This document shows positions 36,918 through 55,855 of a stretch of 64,000 nt of DNA, piece after piece. This DNA comes from Echinometra lucunter (lineage: Eukaryota; Echinodermata; Echinoidea; Camarodonta; Echinometridae). Below the pieces are notes generated by a model. The model ran no database searches. It was not told the DNA's origin and saw nothing but the letters and a program-made list of their open reading frames with translations. A program made the translations under genes and the position numbers. The stretch lies in NCBI GenBank assembly GCA_029962745.1, contig CM057156.1, positions 3,690,196-3,754,195 on the forward strand, given 5' to 3'. The number at the start of each line of letters is the position of its first letter. Position 1 is the stretch's first letter.

Positions 36918-37259
36918 TGCATGATGCCTCCACCTACCACAGCGTAAGAAGGACTCATCATTAACAGTGCCCACGAGACATAGCCCCCTCCCCCCCCCCC
37001 CCCCCCCATTAGGTCTGAACCCCCCAAATTGAGCAATTTCAACACAGAGTTCAATACATTGTACATACAGAGCCTGGTATTTCAATCCGAACCCTCTACC
37101 AAAAACGTTAGTGTGGAGTGCACTGATATAAGAAATTATTACCTGAAAGAGGCATTTTGGAGACAAGATATAAGCGCATATTTTGCCTGTCTAATTGATT
37201 CACTCAACAGAAAATATGTCACAATGGTTCAGCCAGGGCTCAGCTGCATGACTAGGGTA
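36918..37259. other. Intergenic, no gene seen
   Basis: Holds a long C run at about 36984-37007. No conserved frame. Confidence 0.45.
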
Positions 37260-37745
37260 ATATTATTCATATTCCCCTCCTCCGCCTTTTTCTATTTTCC
37301 TATTGTCCCTGTGTACTAAATTATCGGTCCATAATATCCATATTCCACCTTTCTTGTATAAGTGCGCATTTAGCAAAGTGCAAATGCGCAATATTGTGTA
37401 GGCGATAGAGGTTAAAAACAATGGATACGCGAGGTAACCATTTACGTCACAATCGCTTAGCCAGGATTACATACCTGCCTGAATAAACTGAAATCAGAGG
37501 GACGGACAGGCAATTATATAGCAGACATGTTTGTCATTGCTACAAAATGATAGGCTTGAATTATGCATCATCCTATAGCTGTAGGTAATAATAATAATAA
37601 TTATATTGACTGGCTCTACTTTCGGGGAATATCGAAAATGTTGCCCTTAAAAGATCCATATTGCCCTCGTCTTCGACTTGGGACAATATGATCATTTTGC
37701 GGGCGGCAACATTTTCGATATTCCTCTCAAGGCCAGTCAATATAA
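37260..37745. repeat. Fold-back repeat, relative of 6215-7062
   Basis: (AAT)n, ATTGACTGGC, then AATATCGAAAATGTTGCC paired with GGCAACATTTTCGATATT, closing with GCCAGTCAATAT. Uninterrupted, unlike the copy at 6215-7062. Confidence 0.65.
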
Positions 37746-39339
37746 TATGAATATTATGAAGAACAAACGGGTCAATCTATGTAATGCATTGTGCCATCCT
37801 CCTACCACAGTGTATGAAATCATCATATTTCATAAATTACGAATTTCTGGCAATCAAACAAGCTAGGGTAACTTTCTGATGGGTCGAGACCTGGTTTTGA
37901 CTGCTTACCTGGGACAGTTTAATTGGCAATCGAACCAAATCTGGTGTCGGCAAATTAATGATGCAATGCCTGTGAAAACTGATGACTGAATGGCTTTAAA
38001 TGATTTTTCATCCAAAGATTATCTGTATTGCTTCTGCTCGCTTGCATACTACCTTCTGTGTGGCATATATGTGGACATATAACAATGAAAATTCATTCAC
38101 GTGCAATAATCTTGTATAATGTATTTATTTGATTTTGAAAAAAGAGAAAGGAATACATTTGAACTTTTGTTAAGTGATCTTCTTAATTTGTACAAATACT
38201 GTGATTATGTTCTGCTTTGTTGTTTGATGTTTTTTTGTTTATATACGGAATGTTATCTACTTTGTGTTTATAGAAAATGTTGATTTATTGTTGTGTTTAT
38301 GTTTATGTTTATGCATGAAAGAAGAACAGAATATTGATGCATATTAATGAAGTTCAATAAATACATATAATTTCTTTTCATTCTGAAATGTAATTTCAGG
38401 ACCTGTAGTATTTTGCTAACATACCTGTTGCAAGTACATGTATGTATAATTTGTTAGCTTAAAGTTGTATTCATGAGCACAGTTTTTTTTTTAAATTTAA
38501 GCTTGAAGCTTTCTATTTTGTTCAGTGTTCACTCTAAATATGACTTTGAAGTTCTGCAAATTGAAAGTTGCATAAAATGAGCATGAAATAAAAAATCAGT
38601 TTCACTTATGAAGAATCTATGCAGCAATTAGATGGTAAGCTTGCAGTATATATTTTCTTAAATTTTTAGATGTGTGTACACCTCTACTGAGTGAGGTGTT
38701 TCATACTTCATCTTATGTCTTCTGCATATTGAAAAAAAAAAGACTGAAAATGTATGGCACGTGGATTCATATGAATTGGTATTAAAAGTCAGAACATAAT
38801 TTTTTTAACGTTTAATGTTTTTGTTGAAATAACTTTCACTAGCATGGATATAACATACATAATTTTCTGAATACAGCCCTATGGTTACAATTGGGAGTGT
38901 CAGATAGGAGGTTCTACATTTGAATGGTCCAAATTCAGATGATTTTAGTCCAGTTTAGATGTTATTTCAATTTACATATGCCTTTTCATGTAAGCTTGAA
39001 TAAGTCGGATGAGTTTGAAGTGTATATATATATACATGTCAGAGAGAGAGAGAGAGATAGGAAAGGCAAGTTGGAGAATGGGAAAGTGAATAACAAAAAA
39101 GGGAAAGGGGGGGGGGGGGGGAGAGAGAGGCAAGGGCAGGAAATAATTTAGAGAAAGAGAGAAGACAAGAAAGGAAAGAAGAAATCCACACACAGGAGTC
39201 TTTGCACTATAGGAGGACAAATACAAAGAGCAATAATAATTATGTAGGTTGTCATTAAACCACTTTGTAGGGAAGATTTCATTCGCTGAATTCAGAACTC
39301 CATCTTTCACTCTGTTTCTCTATCTCTCTCTCTTGTTCT
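37746..39339. other. Intergenic, no gene seen
   Basis: AT-rich, no conserved frame. A GA-rich microsatellite with a G run occupies about 39040-39130. Confidence 0.5.
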
Positions 39340-39754
39340 CCATTTAATCATTATCCATCCAGTCTCCAATTCATATTGCTCATTATAATCCCTGTATTGA
39401 TCATGATTCAAGTGGAAACTTGATACCAGAGAATCCCCCTCCCCCTCCCTCTCTCTCTCATTTTACATTCACTCACTATCCATCCAGTCTCCAATTCATA
39501 TTCCCCAACCACCCTTTCAAATGCTCAGTACCCTCTAGTCCACATATTGATTAAAGATTCAAATGGAAGCCCGATACCAGAGAATCCCCCCTCCCCCCTT
39601 TCCTCCCTTTCTCTCGTTTTACATTCACTTATTATCCATACAGTCTCCAACTCATATTCTCAACCACTCTTTCAAATGCTCAGTACCCCTAGTCCACATA
39701 ATTACAGTTCAAATGAAAGCTTGAACCAAAGTACTTTATACCCAGAGAATCCCC
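39340..39754. repeat. Tandem repeat array left of the gap
   Basis: Units of roughly 125-165 bases share CATCCAGTCTCCAATTCATATT, CAAATGCTCAGTACCC, AGTCCACAT, CCAGAGAATCCCC and a CT-rich spacer, about three times. Confidence 0.75.
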
Positions 39755-40254
39755 NNNNNNNNNNNNNNNNNNNNNNNNNNNNNNNNNNNNNNNNNNNNNN
39801 NNNNNNNNNNNNNNNNNNNNNNNNNNNNNNNNNNNNNNNNNNNNNNNNNNNNNNNNNNNNNNNNNNNNNNNNNNNNNNNNNNNNNNNNNNNNNNNNNNNN
39901 NNNNNNNNNNNNNNNNNNNNNNNNNNNNNNNNNNNNNNNNNNNNNNNNNNNNNNNNNNNNNNNNNNNNNNNNNNNNNNNNNNNNNNNNNNNNNNNNNNNN
40001 NNNNNNNNNNNNNNNNNNNNNNNNNNNNNNNNNNNNNNNNNNNNNNNNNNNNNNNNNNNNNNNNNNNNNNNNNNNNNNNNNNNNNNNNNNNNNNNNNNNN
40101 NNNNNNNNNNNNNNNNNNNNNNNNNNNNNNNNNNNNNNNNNNNNNNNNNNNNNNNNNNNNNNNNNNNNNNNNNNNNNNNNNNNNNNNNNNNNNNNNNNNN
40201 NNNNNNNNNNNNNNNNNNNNNNNNNNNNNNNNNNNNNNNNNNNNNNNNNNNNNN
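39755..40254. other. Assembly gap, 500 N
   Basis: Exactly 500 unknown bases, a usual placeholder length. The frames spanning it are meaningless. Confidence 0.99.
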
Positions 40255-40375
40255 ATTACGTTCAAATGAAAGCTTGAACCAAAGTACTTTATACCCAGAG
40301 AATCCCCCGTTTTCCCCTCTCTCATACCCTTTCTATCTCTCTCTCTCTCTTTCTCTCTCCCCTCTCTCTGTTTAT
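40255..40375. repeat. Tandem repeat array right of the gap
   Basis: GTTCAAATGAAAGCTTGAAC through CCCAGAGAATCCCC repeats the text at 39706-39754, followed by the same CT-rich spacer, so the array continues through the gap. Confidence 0.8.
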
Positions 40376-40757
40376 CTTTCAGAATAATTGAAAAAAAAAA
40401 TTCAATCAAAGATCTGCAATAATATACTTTTTATCATTAAAAAAAAAAAGATTTTGTCAAAATCAAATTGGGTCTAATGCTGATACGTACATGTACATGT
40501 ATGTATCACACTACCAGACACAAGGGAACATAAACATAGAGTGAAGATGGTTAAGACTTAAAATGGCAGGAATGTGGGCTTGGTCTGTATCCAATTTAGA
40601 GGCAAAGAATTTTATGAAGTATGTTCAATTTAATATACAACTACACATAATTTGATGTGGAGAGATTACTGTAGACACTGAAGGCACATGACAATTGTGA
40701 CTGCTTTCCACACATACATGAGATGTACTGTATTTCATTCTCTATTCTAACATACCA

Positions 40758-40918
40758 GGGCCCCGTCTTATAAAGAGTTGTGATTGATTCAAATCAATCG
40801 CAACTTTGACACTGATTTCAACTGTGTACTTAAGAAATAGGAGTTGAGATCAACTTCAAAGTTTCGATTGATCTGAATCAATCGAAACTCTTTATACAGT
40901 CAGTATAAGACATGACCC
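40758..40918. mobile_element. 161-bp MITE
   Basis: GGGCCCCGTCTTATAAAGAG at the left; CTCTTTATAC...GTATAAGACATGACCC at the right. An inner GATTGATTCAAATCAATCGC pairs with the right arm's GATTGATCTGAATCAATCG. Confidence 0.75.
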
Positions 40919-41259
40919 AGAATGTTGTAAACCTTTGCTGCAGTGGTGTAATGTGAGTCCCAGCCATTGTGGGCACTGGCACAAGGGGGGGGGGGGGGGG
41001 GGGGGGAGCATCTTTCACACTCTCTTTCCACATCTTTTTTTTTTTACCTAATAGAGTGACATATTGTTGACATGAAATTACATTTTAACCAACCATGAGG
41101 TAGGTATATTTATCCATTGGTGAATTGAAAAGCAAAACATTGCAAAAATATATAATTATGACTGATTGATAGGTACATATACATGTAGGTAGTGCCTTCA
41201 GGAAAGCACACAAAGCAATGAAAGTCAAAATCATTACATTCAATACAAACACAGGAGAT
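40919..41259. other. Intergenic with CAGTGGTGTAATG and a long G run
   Basis: CAGTGGTGTAATG near 40941 resembles a hAT terminus and is followed by a run of 20 G at about 40986, but no right end was identified. Confidence 0.35.
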
Positions 41260-41690
41260 ATGATGGGTTTATAGCCAATTGGTCTACCACCAGTTGGTCT
41301 AATTGTCAGATCGTCTAACACTACCATGTGTAAACTCATTTGGTCTACTATCATTTTGGTCTAAATGTTGTTCAATCCAATCATCACTTGGACTAATTGT
41401 CATTTTGTCTAATGATCAAATGATCTAATTGCCACTTCATCTACTTAGTTTTCCTCATTTTTTCTAATGACTATGTGGTCTATTACCATTTTGTCCAATC
41501 AGATAGACTAAGTGGTGTTAGACCAAGTGGGTATTGGACCAAATGGGCATAGCCTAACTGGAAATTAGACAAAATGGTACATGTAAATGGAGTCGATGGA
41601 CTAAGTGGCAATTAGACCAAATGGTTATTAGGCAAACTGGTTATAGATGAATGGGATTAGACAAAGTGGGACGAGACCAATTGACAGTTC
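41260..41690. repeat. Fold-back array of GGTCTAAT/ATTAGACC units
   Basis: The left half repeats TTGGTCTAAT..TCATTT-like units of about 20 bases; the right half carries the inverted form (ATTAGACCAAATGG, GGACTAAGTGG). More than 15 units form a large palindrome. Confidence 0.75.
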
Positions 41691-42292
41691 ACTGATATAT
41701 ATGCCCTTCATGGAGCCATGTGAATTGGTATACATGTATAAAGCAAAACACAACAGAAAAGATGCAAAACACAAGGTAAATTGAGAAAAGCTTTTCTCAC
41801 ATCTACATTCCTTGACAAAGGAAGGTTTTCTTCAAAAGTATGAAACTTCAAAATAACAAGCACTGCTCTATCACTTACATAAACTGGCCTGCAAAATTGC
41901 TGCATGATGTTACACTAACATCAGAAGTGGTACATTACGGCAAGTGAGTTCTGTTTCTCTTGGATTCAAATTAGGAATGTCAAAGAACAAGATGTTTCAA
42001 ATATAAAATCAAGATATAAATTGCATAATATATTATGCTACTTATTTACAAACATTGCATTATACATTCAGCAAAAAACTATAATTATTGCATCAAAGCA
42101 TGACATGCTACACATACTCTTAATTCAAGTGCAGAAAGAATTTACAAAAATATGAAATAATCATTTTGTTCATATATGTTCAAAAAGATCTTTAATTATT
42201 CAATTTTAAAGGCTTATTATCACATCTATCAATATCATTTCTCCACCACCAGTTGGACTGTAATGAGGAGTGAATGCCCAAAAAAGCATTAA

Positions 42293-42701
42293 CCCACAGA
42301 GGTACAGTATCACCTTCAAGAGACGTTTTAGCAGTATCTGTTGATCCAGAATGTTGGGCAGTGCATATCATACATGAGCAGAAAGAGAAAAATGCACTGA
42401 CAAATTTGAGCCCATTCCCATCGCTGTATGGTGTGGCATTCTCGAATTAGAGCAGTTTAAGTGTAACTAATCATTAAACTCTTTAAATTGGCAACACAAT
42501 GAATAATATATAATCACTATTTCTGTGTTCAAATTGGCAATTTCTGATTCAATTTTACAATTGTATTTCATTTTGGTTTATGTTATATCCATATTAATTT
42601 TTTTCAAGCTATGTAAACGTTGAAAAAAATAATTTGCATTGCCAATTTGAGGATTGAAGATGATTAATTCAGACCTCAAGAAAGCTCTGAACTGCTATGG
42701 G
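42293..42701. mobile_element. Diverged piggyBac-like MITE relative
   Basis: ATTAACCCACAGAGGTACAG at the left and CTGCTATGGGTTGAA at the right echo the 42916-43325 family. CTTTAAATTGGCAA, CATGAGCAGAAAGAG and GCCAATTTGAGGATTGAAG are recognisably shared inside. It is much older than its neighbour. Confidence 0.6.
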
Positions 42702-42915
42702 TTGAAGCTCATGTATAGTTCTGGTAGCAAAAAGAAAATTAGTATGAAACTGATTAAATACAGTCTCACATCGTCCGCCTTGCAAAAAAAAAATATGATA
42801 AGATGATTTCTCATGAATTTTTGCTTAAATGTCTGAAAGAAACACAATAAAACGGTTATACAATCTGCCCTATGCTATGACCCCTGCACGCTGACGGCTC
42901 CCCACACAATTTTAA

Positions 42916-43325
42916 CCCATTCGTGACAGAGGTCCACATTTTGTGGTTTGGCCTAATATCTTTTGATGCAAAGCCCTAAAAATCATACCAAATACATGAG
43001 CAGAAAGAGCAAAAAATTCTACACAAACTGCACCCATTTTGGTTGCATCAATATTTGTTGTCTGATGCTGAAAACTGTTAAAAGGAAAATAAGTATTAAA
43101 ATCCTTAAATTGGCAATGTGATAGAAAGTTTAAAATCACCGTTTTCCCCTGCAAATACGCAACTTTTTTTTACTTCTCATCATAATTTCTGTCAATTTAT
43201 ATTCATTTCAGATACATGACGTTTTATAAGAAAAATGTAGCAATAAAATAAAAATGTTGGTGTTGCCAATTTGAAGAATAAAAGCTGATCAAATTAGGCT
43301 TTAAATAATTCCTGTCACGAATGGG
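42916..43325. mobile_element. piggyBac-like MITE, copy 3
   Basis: CCCATTCGTGACAG ends and TTAA on both sides (42912-42915 and 43326-43329). 410 bp; nearly identical to 14428-14836 and 17315-17722. Confidence 0.88.
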
Positions 43326-43329
43326 TTAA

Positions 43330-43987
43330 CAGCGCTTTATTGTGCTTGTCACATGAACTCCCATTGGTTTGAATGGTTTCACACGTGTGCAGGCACTGTG
43401 TGATGCACGTCGAAGTTGACTTTTGATATCGGAAACTGAAAACCAAGTTTTTGACAATTTTATTGTAAAACACACCCACTAAAATGAGTCTTTTAGGTAG
43501 TATCCTTCACATCATGATAGTTTTAGGATACAATCTTTCATATCATCTGGCAAGGAATTCAAAAAATGAAAGATATCTTCTTTTTTTTTTAGATTTCCCA
43601 ATGCTGTACACTATCTAAAGTCTTATAAGAGCAAGCCGTTTTGTCCCATACATCACTAACCACATAAGCTTAGGCAAGATAAATATGAAGTAAAAAATGA
43701 CAGATTTTACATGCATCTTACTTCATAACCTAGCAATATTTCGGGATAGTGACAACACACGACCACATAACTCGGACTTGCCTCAATATTAAAACACAAG
43801 CGTATTCCCTTAAATATGCTAAGTTGCTAACCCTGTATTTCTTAAAGATACGCTTACATAAAGGGGCACATTTCGGCCCAGCTTGGCTAAGTTTTCCAAG
43901 GAAAAACAGTTTAGAGTTGAAACGCTGACAATGCAACAGTCTATTTAAAGATGAATGATATTCCTATTTTGAATATCCATACAGGGA
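43330..43987. other. PGGT1B: 3' region of PGGT1B, no other gene
   Basis: Likely 3' UTR and downstream DNA of the minus-strand gene. TTTATT at 43459-43464 would read AATAAA on the minus strand and is a possible poly(A) signal about 520 bases past the stop. Confidence 0.4.
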
Positions 43988-51181
<7,194 letters not shown>

Positions 51182-52836
51182 CTGTAGAAATTAAATGAAA
51201 TATATTAAGGAATGTCAGTTCATCACAAGCAATGAACTATACAACTACAAGTACTGAAATTGCTTGCCTCCCGTCAGCAGAATTGACAGTAAATTATAGA
51301 ATTCATTATCAAACTTATGTTTTCCAACATTGGTGAATTGAATTTAGTGTATTTCATTGACAGTTTGGTGCCAGGAGATGTAAATCAATCAAATGAAGAT
51401 TTAGAGTAAATGTTAGTGACTTTTGCGCAGCGGTACTGGCAAGTGTTGAGGTGTATGACTATATCTGCTCCTAATTCACACAAAACAGCTCATCTCGAAA
51501 GAGTGCTGAGCGGTGCGGGGCAGTGTGGTGCATTCAATGCACCCTTTTGATAAGAGCCCCCCTGCTTGTCCTAAAATGGTATGTTGAGAATGGAATGTTG
51601 CGTTAACGATCCCTTTCAAGACATGAAGTTTGTTAGAACTTCAGGTGAACGAGTGCTGCTATCTTAACTGGAATAACTGATCCTAAAGGTGATGCTTAGA
51701 TCTACATATTGTGAACTAAAGAAGAGCATGTCAAGTGAGAAAATGTCTGCAACTTTCCTTAAATTGCTAATTCCGTGGATGTGATTATAATAATGCCAGT
51801 GAATGAATTTTTCAGATCATGTCTGCATTAAAAGACAATTTTAATCTATTTTGGCAAAAATAAAAACAAGCATTATGCACTCCCTACACTACAGTGTTCC
51901 TTCTTAAATTTTCTCTTTATAAATGTAAGACTTAAAGAATACATAAATGTGTGTCCACTTAAAAAAAAAATGAAAGAAGTAAAATGGTGATTAATCTTTA
52001 TTTGTACTTTCATTCATAAAAACTGTAATGCAAGACTAGTTTACATAAAAAATGAATTCCACACAGAGAAAGAAATGGATCATTAATTCATGTTATTTTG
52101 ATAAATGAACAACTGATGATTGCAAGACTTTGACATATTAAAACTGCTTATCAAGTAAATTGTTTCTTGTTTTTTATCGTGCATTAATATTTTCATTACT
52201 GTAATTCATCATTGGCAGTGGAGGCAAGGGAAACATTCTACTTCATGAAGGCTGCTTTACCTTGCATCGGAACTATGCAGCCTACGTTTACTCGCTCAGT
52301 CATAATTCAAGTTCACTGGCATGGATTTTATTTGCACTTGACAAAGAAATTAAATGCAAATCTTTTATTACCTTTTATTACCAGGTGTACTGGAAATATG
52401 CAGAAGTCTGCAGTCGGGTTTCCAGATCTATCTATCATCCAGTTCATTTCTATCTTGTTCAAGTTCTATAATTTCTTGTAGATGAGGCAGTGTGACAGTG
52501 TCATAATTAATTTGTCTAAACACCAATTCTGCACCTCATCACATAAAACAATTTGCACAAACAGATGGGAAGTGCTTCAATGGGATTTACAGTACACAAC
52601 AAGAGCTTTTTATAGCTATAAGTTATAACTTTCATACAACTGAAAGGTCGTCGGTACCTCAGGTTTTGACATGCAGATCAATACGAACATGATGAAACAG
52701 GTCAAACTTGTGTATTTTTGTATGGAAAATTGTCACCTTGTTTGGGTTTTAAATAGACAATTGTTCTTTATTGTGCTCATGGCCCTCCTTGCAACCACTC
52801 GCCTCACCAATTAAGAGTAAGTTAACTTAGACTCTA
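51182..52836. other. Upstream of PGGT1B exon 2, presumed intron 1; no exon found
   Basis: Searched on the minus strand for the family's exon 1 (FFQRCLQVLP..YSSLETSR type). None present. AT-rich, no recognised repeat. Confidence 0.45.
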
Positions 52837-53200
52837 GGGGCGCGTTTCATGAAACCGTCATAACTACAAGATCAACGACATCTTGGAGATGTCGGTCATC
52901 TTGTCTGCTAAGTGTTTCACAAAGCCGTCTTTGCCAAGACCAGCGACAACTTCCCTGACAAATGACTTGTCGCTCCTCCGAACATGTCATATCTTTTTAG
53001 CACGCCATCACAGGTCACCTTTTCGTCGGCTACGGGCAGCTCGCGGGCAGCGAAAAATAAGGAATGTTTATTTATTAAATACAAATATTTCTTGAGTTCC
53101 AGACTCTCATTCCATAACAAATTATTACTGATGTTGATATAAAAGTATAAGTGAAATAACCTATATGTCTTAGCGACGTTTTAACCCTCCAGCAAGTAAC
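52837..53200. repeat. Fragment of the 27471-28494 element family, reverse orientation
   Basis: GGGGCGCGTTTCATGAAACC start, GTCTTTGCCAAGACCA, GACTTGTCGCTCCTCCGAAC and GACGTTTTAACCCTCCAGCA match the minus strand of 28110-28494. Confidence 0.8.
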
Positions 53201-53734
53201 ATTTATTTTTTTGCTGTTGTGTTGTCCGTTCTATATTATGATTTGATTTATGCTTTGATATATTTATTAGGCTCTGATGAAATGACAATAATGGTAACGA
53301 TTATGATAATTTTAATGATTATAATAATTATGATCAAGATAATAATGATAACACAGAAAATAATTTCAATTTGTATTTTGTATTTCAATGTCTACTCTAA
53401 TTTCGTTTAACTTATTTAATCTTGGGCCTGGCAGTCACTGTCGCTGCACCAGATCGATGTTGCTCCATTCCTTTCAATTGTTGAACGCAAAGCAAGGATA
53501 TACCTCCATCTTCGTACGTCTACTGGTCTAAAGCCGCCATGTTTTTAACCCAAGCCCTTCTGCCTGAGCAGACACACACAAAAATGTGGTTTAAATTTGT
53601 AGTTTAGAATATGGTTGACATACTTCGGTTTAATCCTCAGAAAGCTACCCATCTAGGGCCTACTTTGGCTCCCCGATCATATCAAGAAAATTATTCGCCT
53701 ATCCCTTCTTTATCTTCATTGCTCAATTCAATAG

Positions 53735-55174
53735 ACTGTCAAGAAGATAGTCACGGAAGACAACAGGAAGACACCCTTCAAGGATGGCATGCCAGGACAG
53801 AAGTGGTTAAAGGGTTTCTTTAAGAGACATCCTGAGCTGTCGGAGAGGAAGCCGGAACTGCTTGGTGGGGAAAGAGCTGTGGTCACGGAGGCAAAGATGG
53901 AGAAGTTCTATACAGACTTGGATGACTACCTTGTCAGCAAGGGTTGCTCTTCGATCCTCACTTCTCCAAGACGAATCTTCAATTGCGATGAAAGTGGGTT
54001 TCCTCTGAGTGGGAAGGTGTCAAGGGTAATAGCCACCAAGGGTAGTCGTACTGTGAGCACCGTTGGATCAAGCAACAAGTCCCAGGTCACCGTCTTAGCG
54101 ACGATTTCGGCATCTGGTGACGTCCTTCCTCCGACAATTGTTCTGGCAGGCCAGAGGTTCAAAGAAAATCCGCTGAAGGATGGACCCAAAGCCTGCCTTG
54201 GGCGAAGTGAGAGTGGATGGATTAATAGTGAGGTCTTTTTCGAATACATGGCCAATAGCTTCATCCCGTGGATCGAAGAACACGAAGTACCCAAACCAGT
54301 TCTACTCCTTGTCGATGGGCATAGCAGCCACATTACCTACGAGGTCGGCAAGCTGTGCAACGAAGCTGGAATCGAGTTGTATCCCCTTCCAGCCCATGCA
54401 AGCCACATTATCCAACCCTGTGATGTAGCTTTTTTCAAGCCATTGAAGTCAGCATGGGCACGAGCAGAGCGCGAATTCCGACAGGCTAACCCAGGCCAGT
54501 ACGTCACAAAGTACACATTTGCCAGTGTTTTCAGGAGACCCTGGGAGGAAGTTAGCCGAAGGAAGGAGCTGGTGAAGTCTGCATTTCGTGCAACAGGGAT
54601 CTTCCCATTCTCCAAGCAGTTTCCTAAGGAGAAGTTAGCACCGTCTTCTGTCTACAGAGAAGTACAGGAGGAGGGGAATGATACAATCACTCAGGCCCCT
54701 GGTCCCTCTGGGGATGCAACACCATCAACCCCAGGTTCTTCTGGACAGTCTCTTCCGCTTGAGAAGCACCTCCGCTACCCCCAAATCACAAAGGCCAAGG
54801 TACAGAGAAGGAAGGGTGATGATCTACCGAAGTGCATAAGTAGCGATGCATATCTCAAGTACCTACAAGAAAAGCAGGAGGCAAAAACACAAGAAGAAGA
54901 AAAGAAGAGAAAACGAAAGGAGGAGAGAGAGATGAAGAAGAAGGCCAAAGAAGATGGGAAGAGGAAGAAGAAGACGAAGAACACTGAAGAAGATGCTCCT
55001 GTCATCGATGTTAACACATGTCCTGAATGTGAAGGGACGTATGCCAATGATCCTGATGAATGGGTGGGTTGTTGCCATTGCGATCGATGGCTTCACATCG
55101 TTTGTTCACGAGGATTGGAAGGTCTGACAGATGAAGAGATCGTGGCTCTGGATTTCAAGTGCCAGTTTTGTTAG
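53735..55174 (+). CDS. pogo/Jerky-type DDE transposase with C-terminal PHD finger
   Basis: An open frame of 461 codons from ATG 53789; the frame extends 18 codons further back to an acceptor-like site (CTCAATTCAATAG|ACT). Numbered from that ATG: the preceding PFKDG plus PGQKWLKGFFKRHPELSERK are the end of a CENP-B/Tc5-type HTH. The DDE_1 core has NCDESG (D67), LLVDGHSSH (D176) and QPCDVAFFKPLK (D212), spacing D-35-D. A basic coiled-coil-like KE-rich stretch covers 362-400. A C4HC3 PHD finger covers 411-461 (C411, C414, C428, C431, H436, C439, C458, C461). The psq-type first HTH is missing, so the copy is 5'-truncated or has an unseen upstream exon. No terminal inverted repeats were identified. 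Confidence 0.85.
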   Translation, partial: TVKKIVTEDNRKTPFKDGMPGQKWLKGFFKRHPELSERKPELLGGERAVVTEAKMEKFYTDLDDYLVSKGCSSILTSPRRIFNCDESGFPLSGKVSRVIATKGSRTVSTVGSSNKSQVTVLATISASGDVLPPTIVLAGQRFKENPLKDGPKACLGRSESGWINSEVFFEYMANSFIPWIEEHEVPKPVLLLVDGHSSHITYEVGKLCNEAGIELYPLPAHASHIIQPCDVAFFKPLKSAWARAEREFRQANPGQYVTKYTFASVFRRPWEEVSRRKELVKSAFRATGIFPFSKQFPKEKLAPSSVYREVQEEGNDTITQAPGPSGDATPSTPGSSGQSLPLEKHLRYPQITKAKVQRRKGDDLPKCISSDAYLKYLQEKQEAKTQEEEKKRKRKEEREMKKKAKEDGKRKKKTKNTEEDAPVIDVNTCPECEGTYANDPDEWVGCCHCDRWLHIVCSRGLEGLTDEEIVALDFKCQFC

Positions 55175-55841
55175 ATAATGGTCATTTCTGTTACATGGCA
55201 TTTGAACGACATCAAAGTAACATCATGACACTATAGAATAGGCCCTATATCTAATTAAAGAGAAAACATCGTTAAAACGCTTTTTACTTTTTTGTTTGCA
55301 ATATGAACCACTCTTAACATTGTGACAGAATTTAAAATAGGCCTACTTAATTGTATTAAAATATATCATAGTATCATTTGTCTTATCCAAAACAATTGTA
55401 AGGTCTAATTTTGGTCAACTCTCTATTATTTATATTTGGAATGTTTTACTGTCCAATCTTGTACATGTATTGTGTTTACCCCACAACCTGTCTTTTATCA
55501 TGTCTTTATGTTATTGTGTTGCAACACCTGTTTAGTTCCTTTTGTGTTAACAGCAGCATTCCTTCTAGCTTCCATGCCCTATTCATGTCTTAGTTAATAT
55601 TTATGTCGTGTATATTCCTTCCTATCTTATTAGTTAATTTGTTATACAGACTCTTAAATATTCAGTTTATCTATTCTTTGTCTTATGCATATGTATTTAT
55701 TTTATGTAAATTAAGTTGTATAATAAACCTTGGGGCTCCAGTAGAGAAGCCCAGAGCAGTCTCTACCAGGCATTCATACTGTGCACACCTGCCTACTTTT
55801 GTGCCCTGCCTATATCCACGCCCATAGAGCCACCCTACAAC
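55175..55841 (+). mobile_element. Probable 5' LTR of the Ty3/gypsy element (left edge undefined)
   Basis: Ends CCACCCTACA just before AC and a TGG primer-binding site. Contains TTGTATAATAAACCTTGG (possible TATA or poly(A) signal at about 55721) upstream of the end. The left edge cannot be placed because the matching 3' LTR is outside the window. Confidence 0.5.
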
Positions 55842-55855
55842 TGGTAGCAGCAGTG
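55842..55855 (+). promoter_or_regulatory. Candidate tRNA primer-binding site
   Basis: TGGTAGCAGCAGTG lies two bases after the presumed LTR end. TGG matches the complement of the CCA 3' end of tRNAs. The tRNA is not identified. Confidence 0.55.

Noticed and set aside
39547..40409. Two long frames across the N run
   Set aside because: They consist of unknown residues from the assembly gap.
52250..52330. Possible PGGT1B exon 1 on the minus strand ending GATGCAAG|GTAAAG (reading RRLHSSDAR)
   Set aside because: Phase fits exon 2 but an in-frame TGA lies 12 codons upstream, there is no ATG between, and the family's FFQRCL motif is absent.
53500..53545. Minus-strand ATGGCGGCT in a good start context as a PGGT1B start
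   Set aside because: Stops after six codons (MAALDQ) with no donor site that would rescue it.
54775..55096. Antisense frames rich in F, L and S
   Set aside because: Shadow of the Lys/Glu-rich linker of the transposase.
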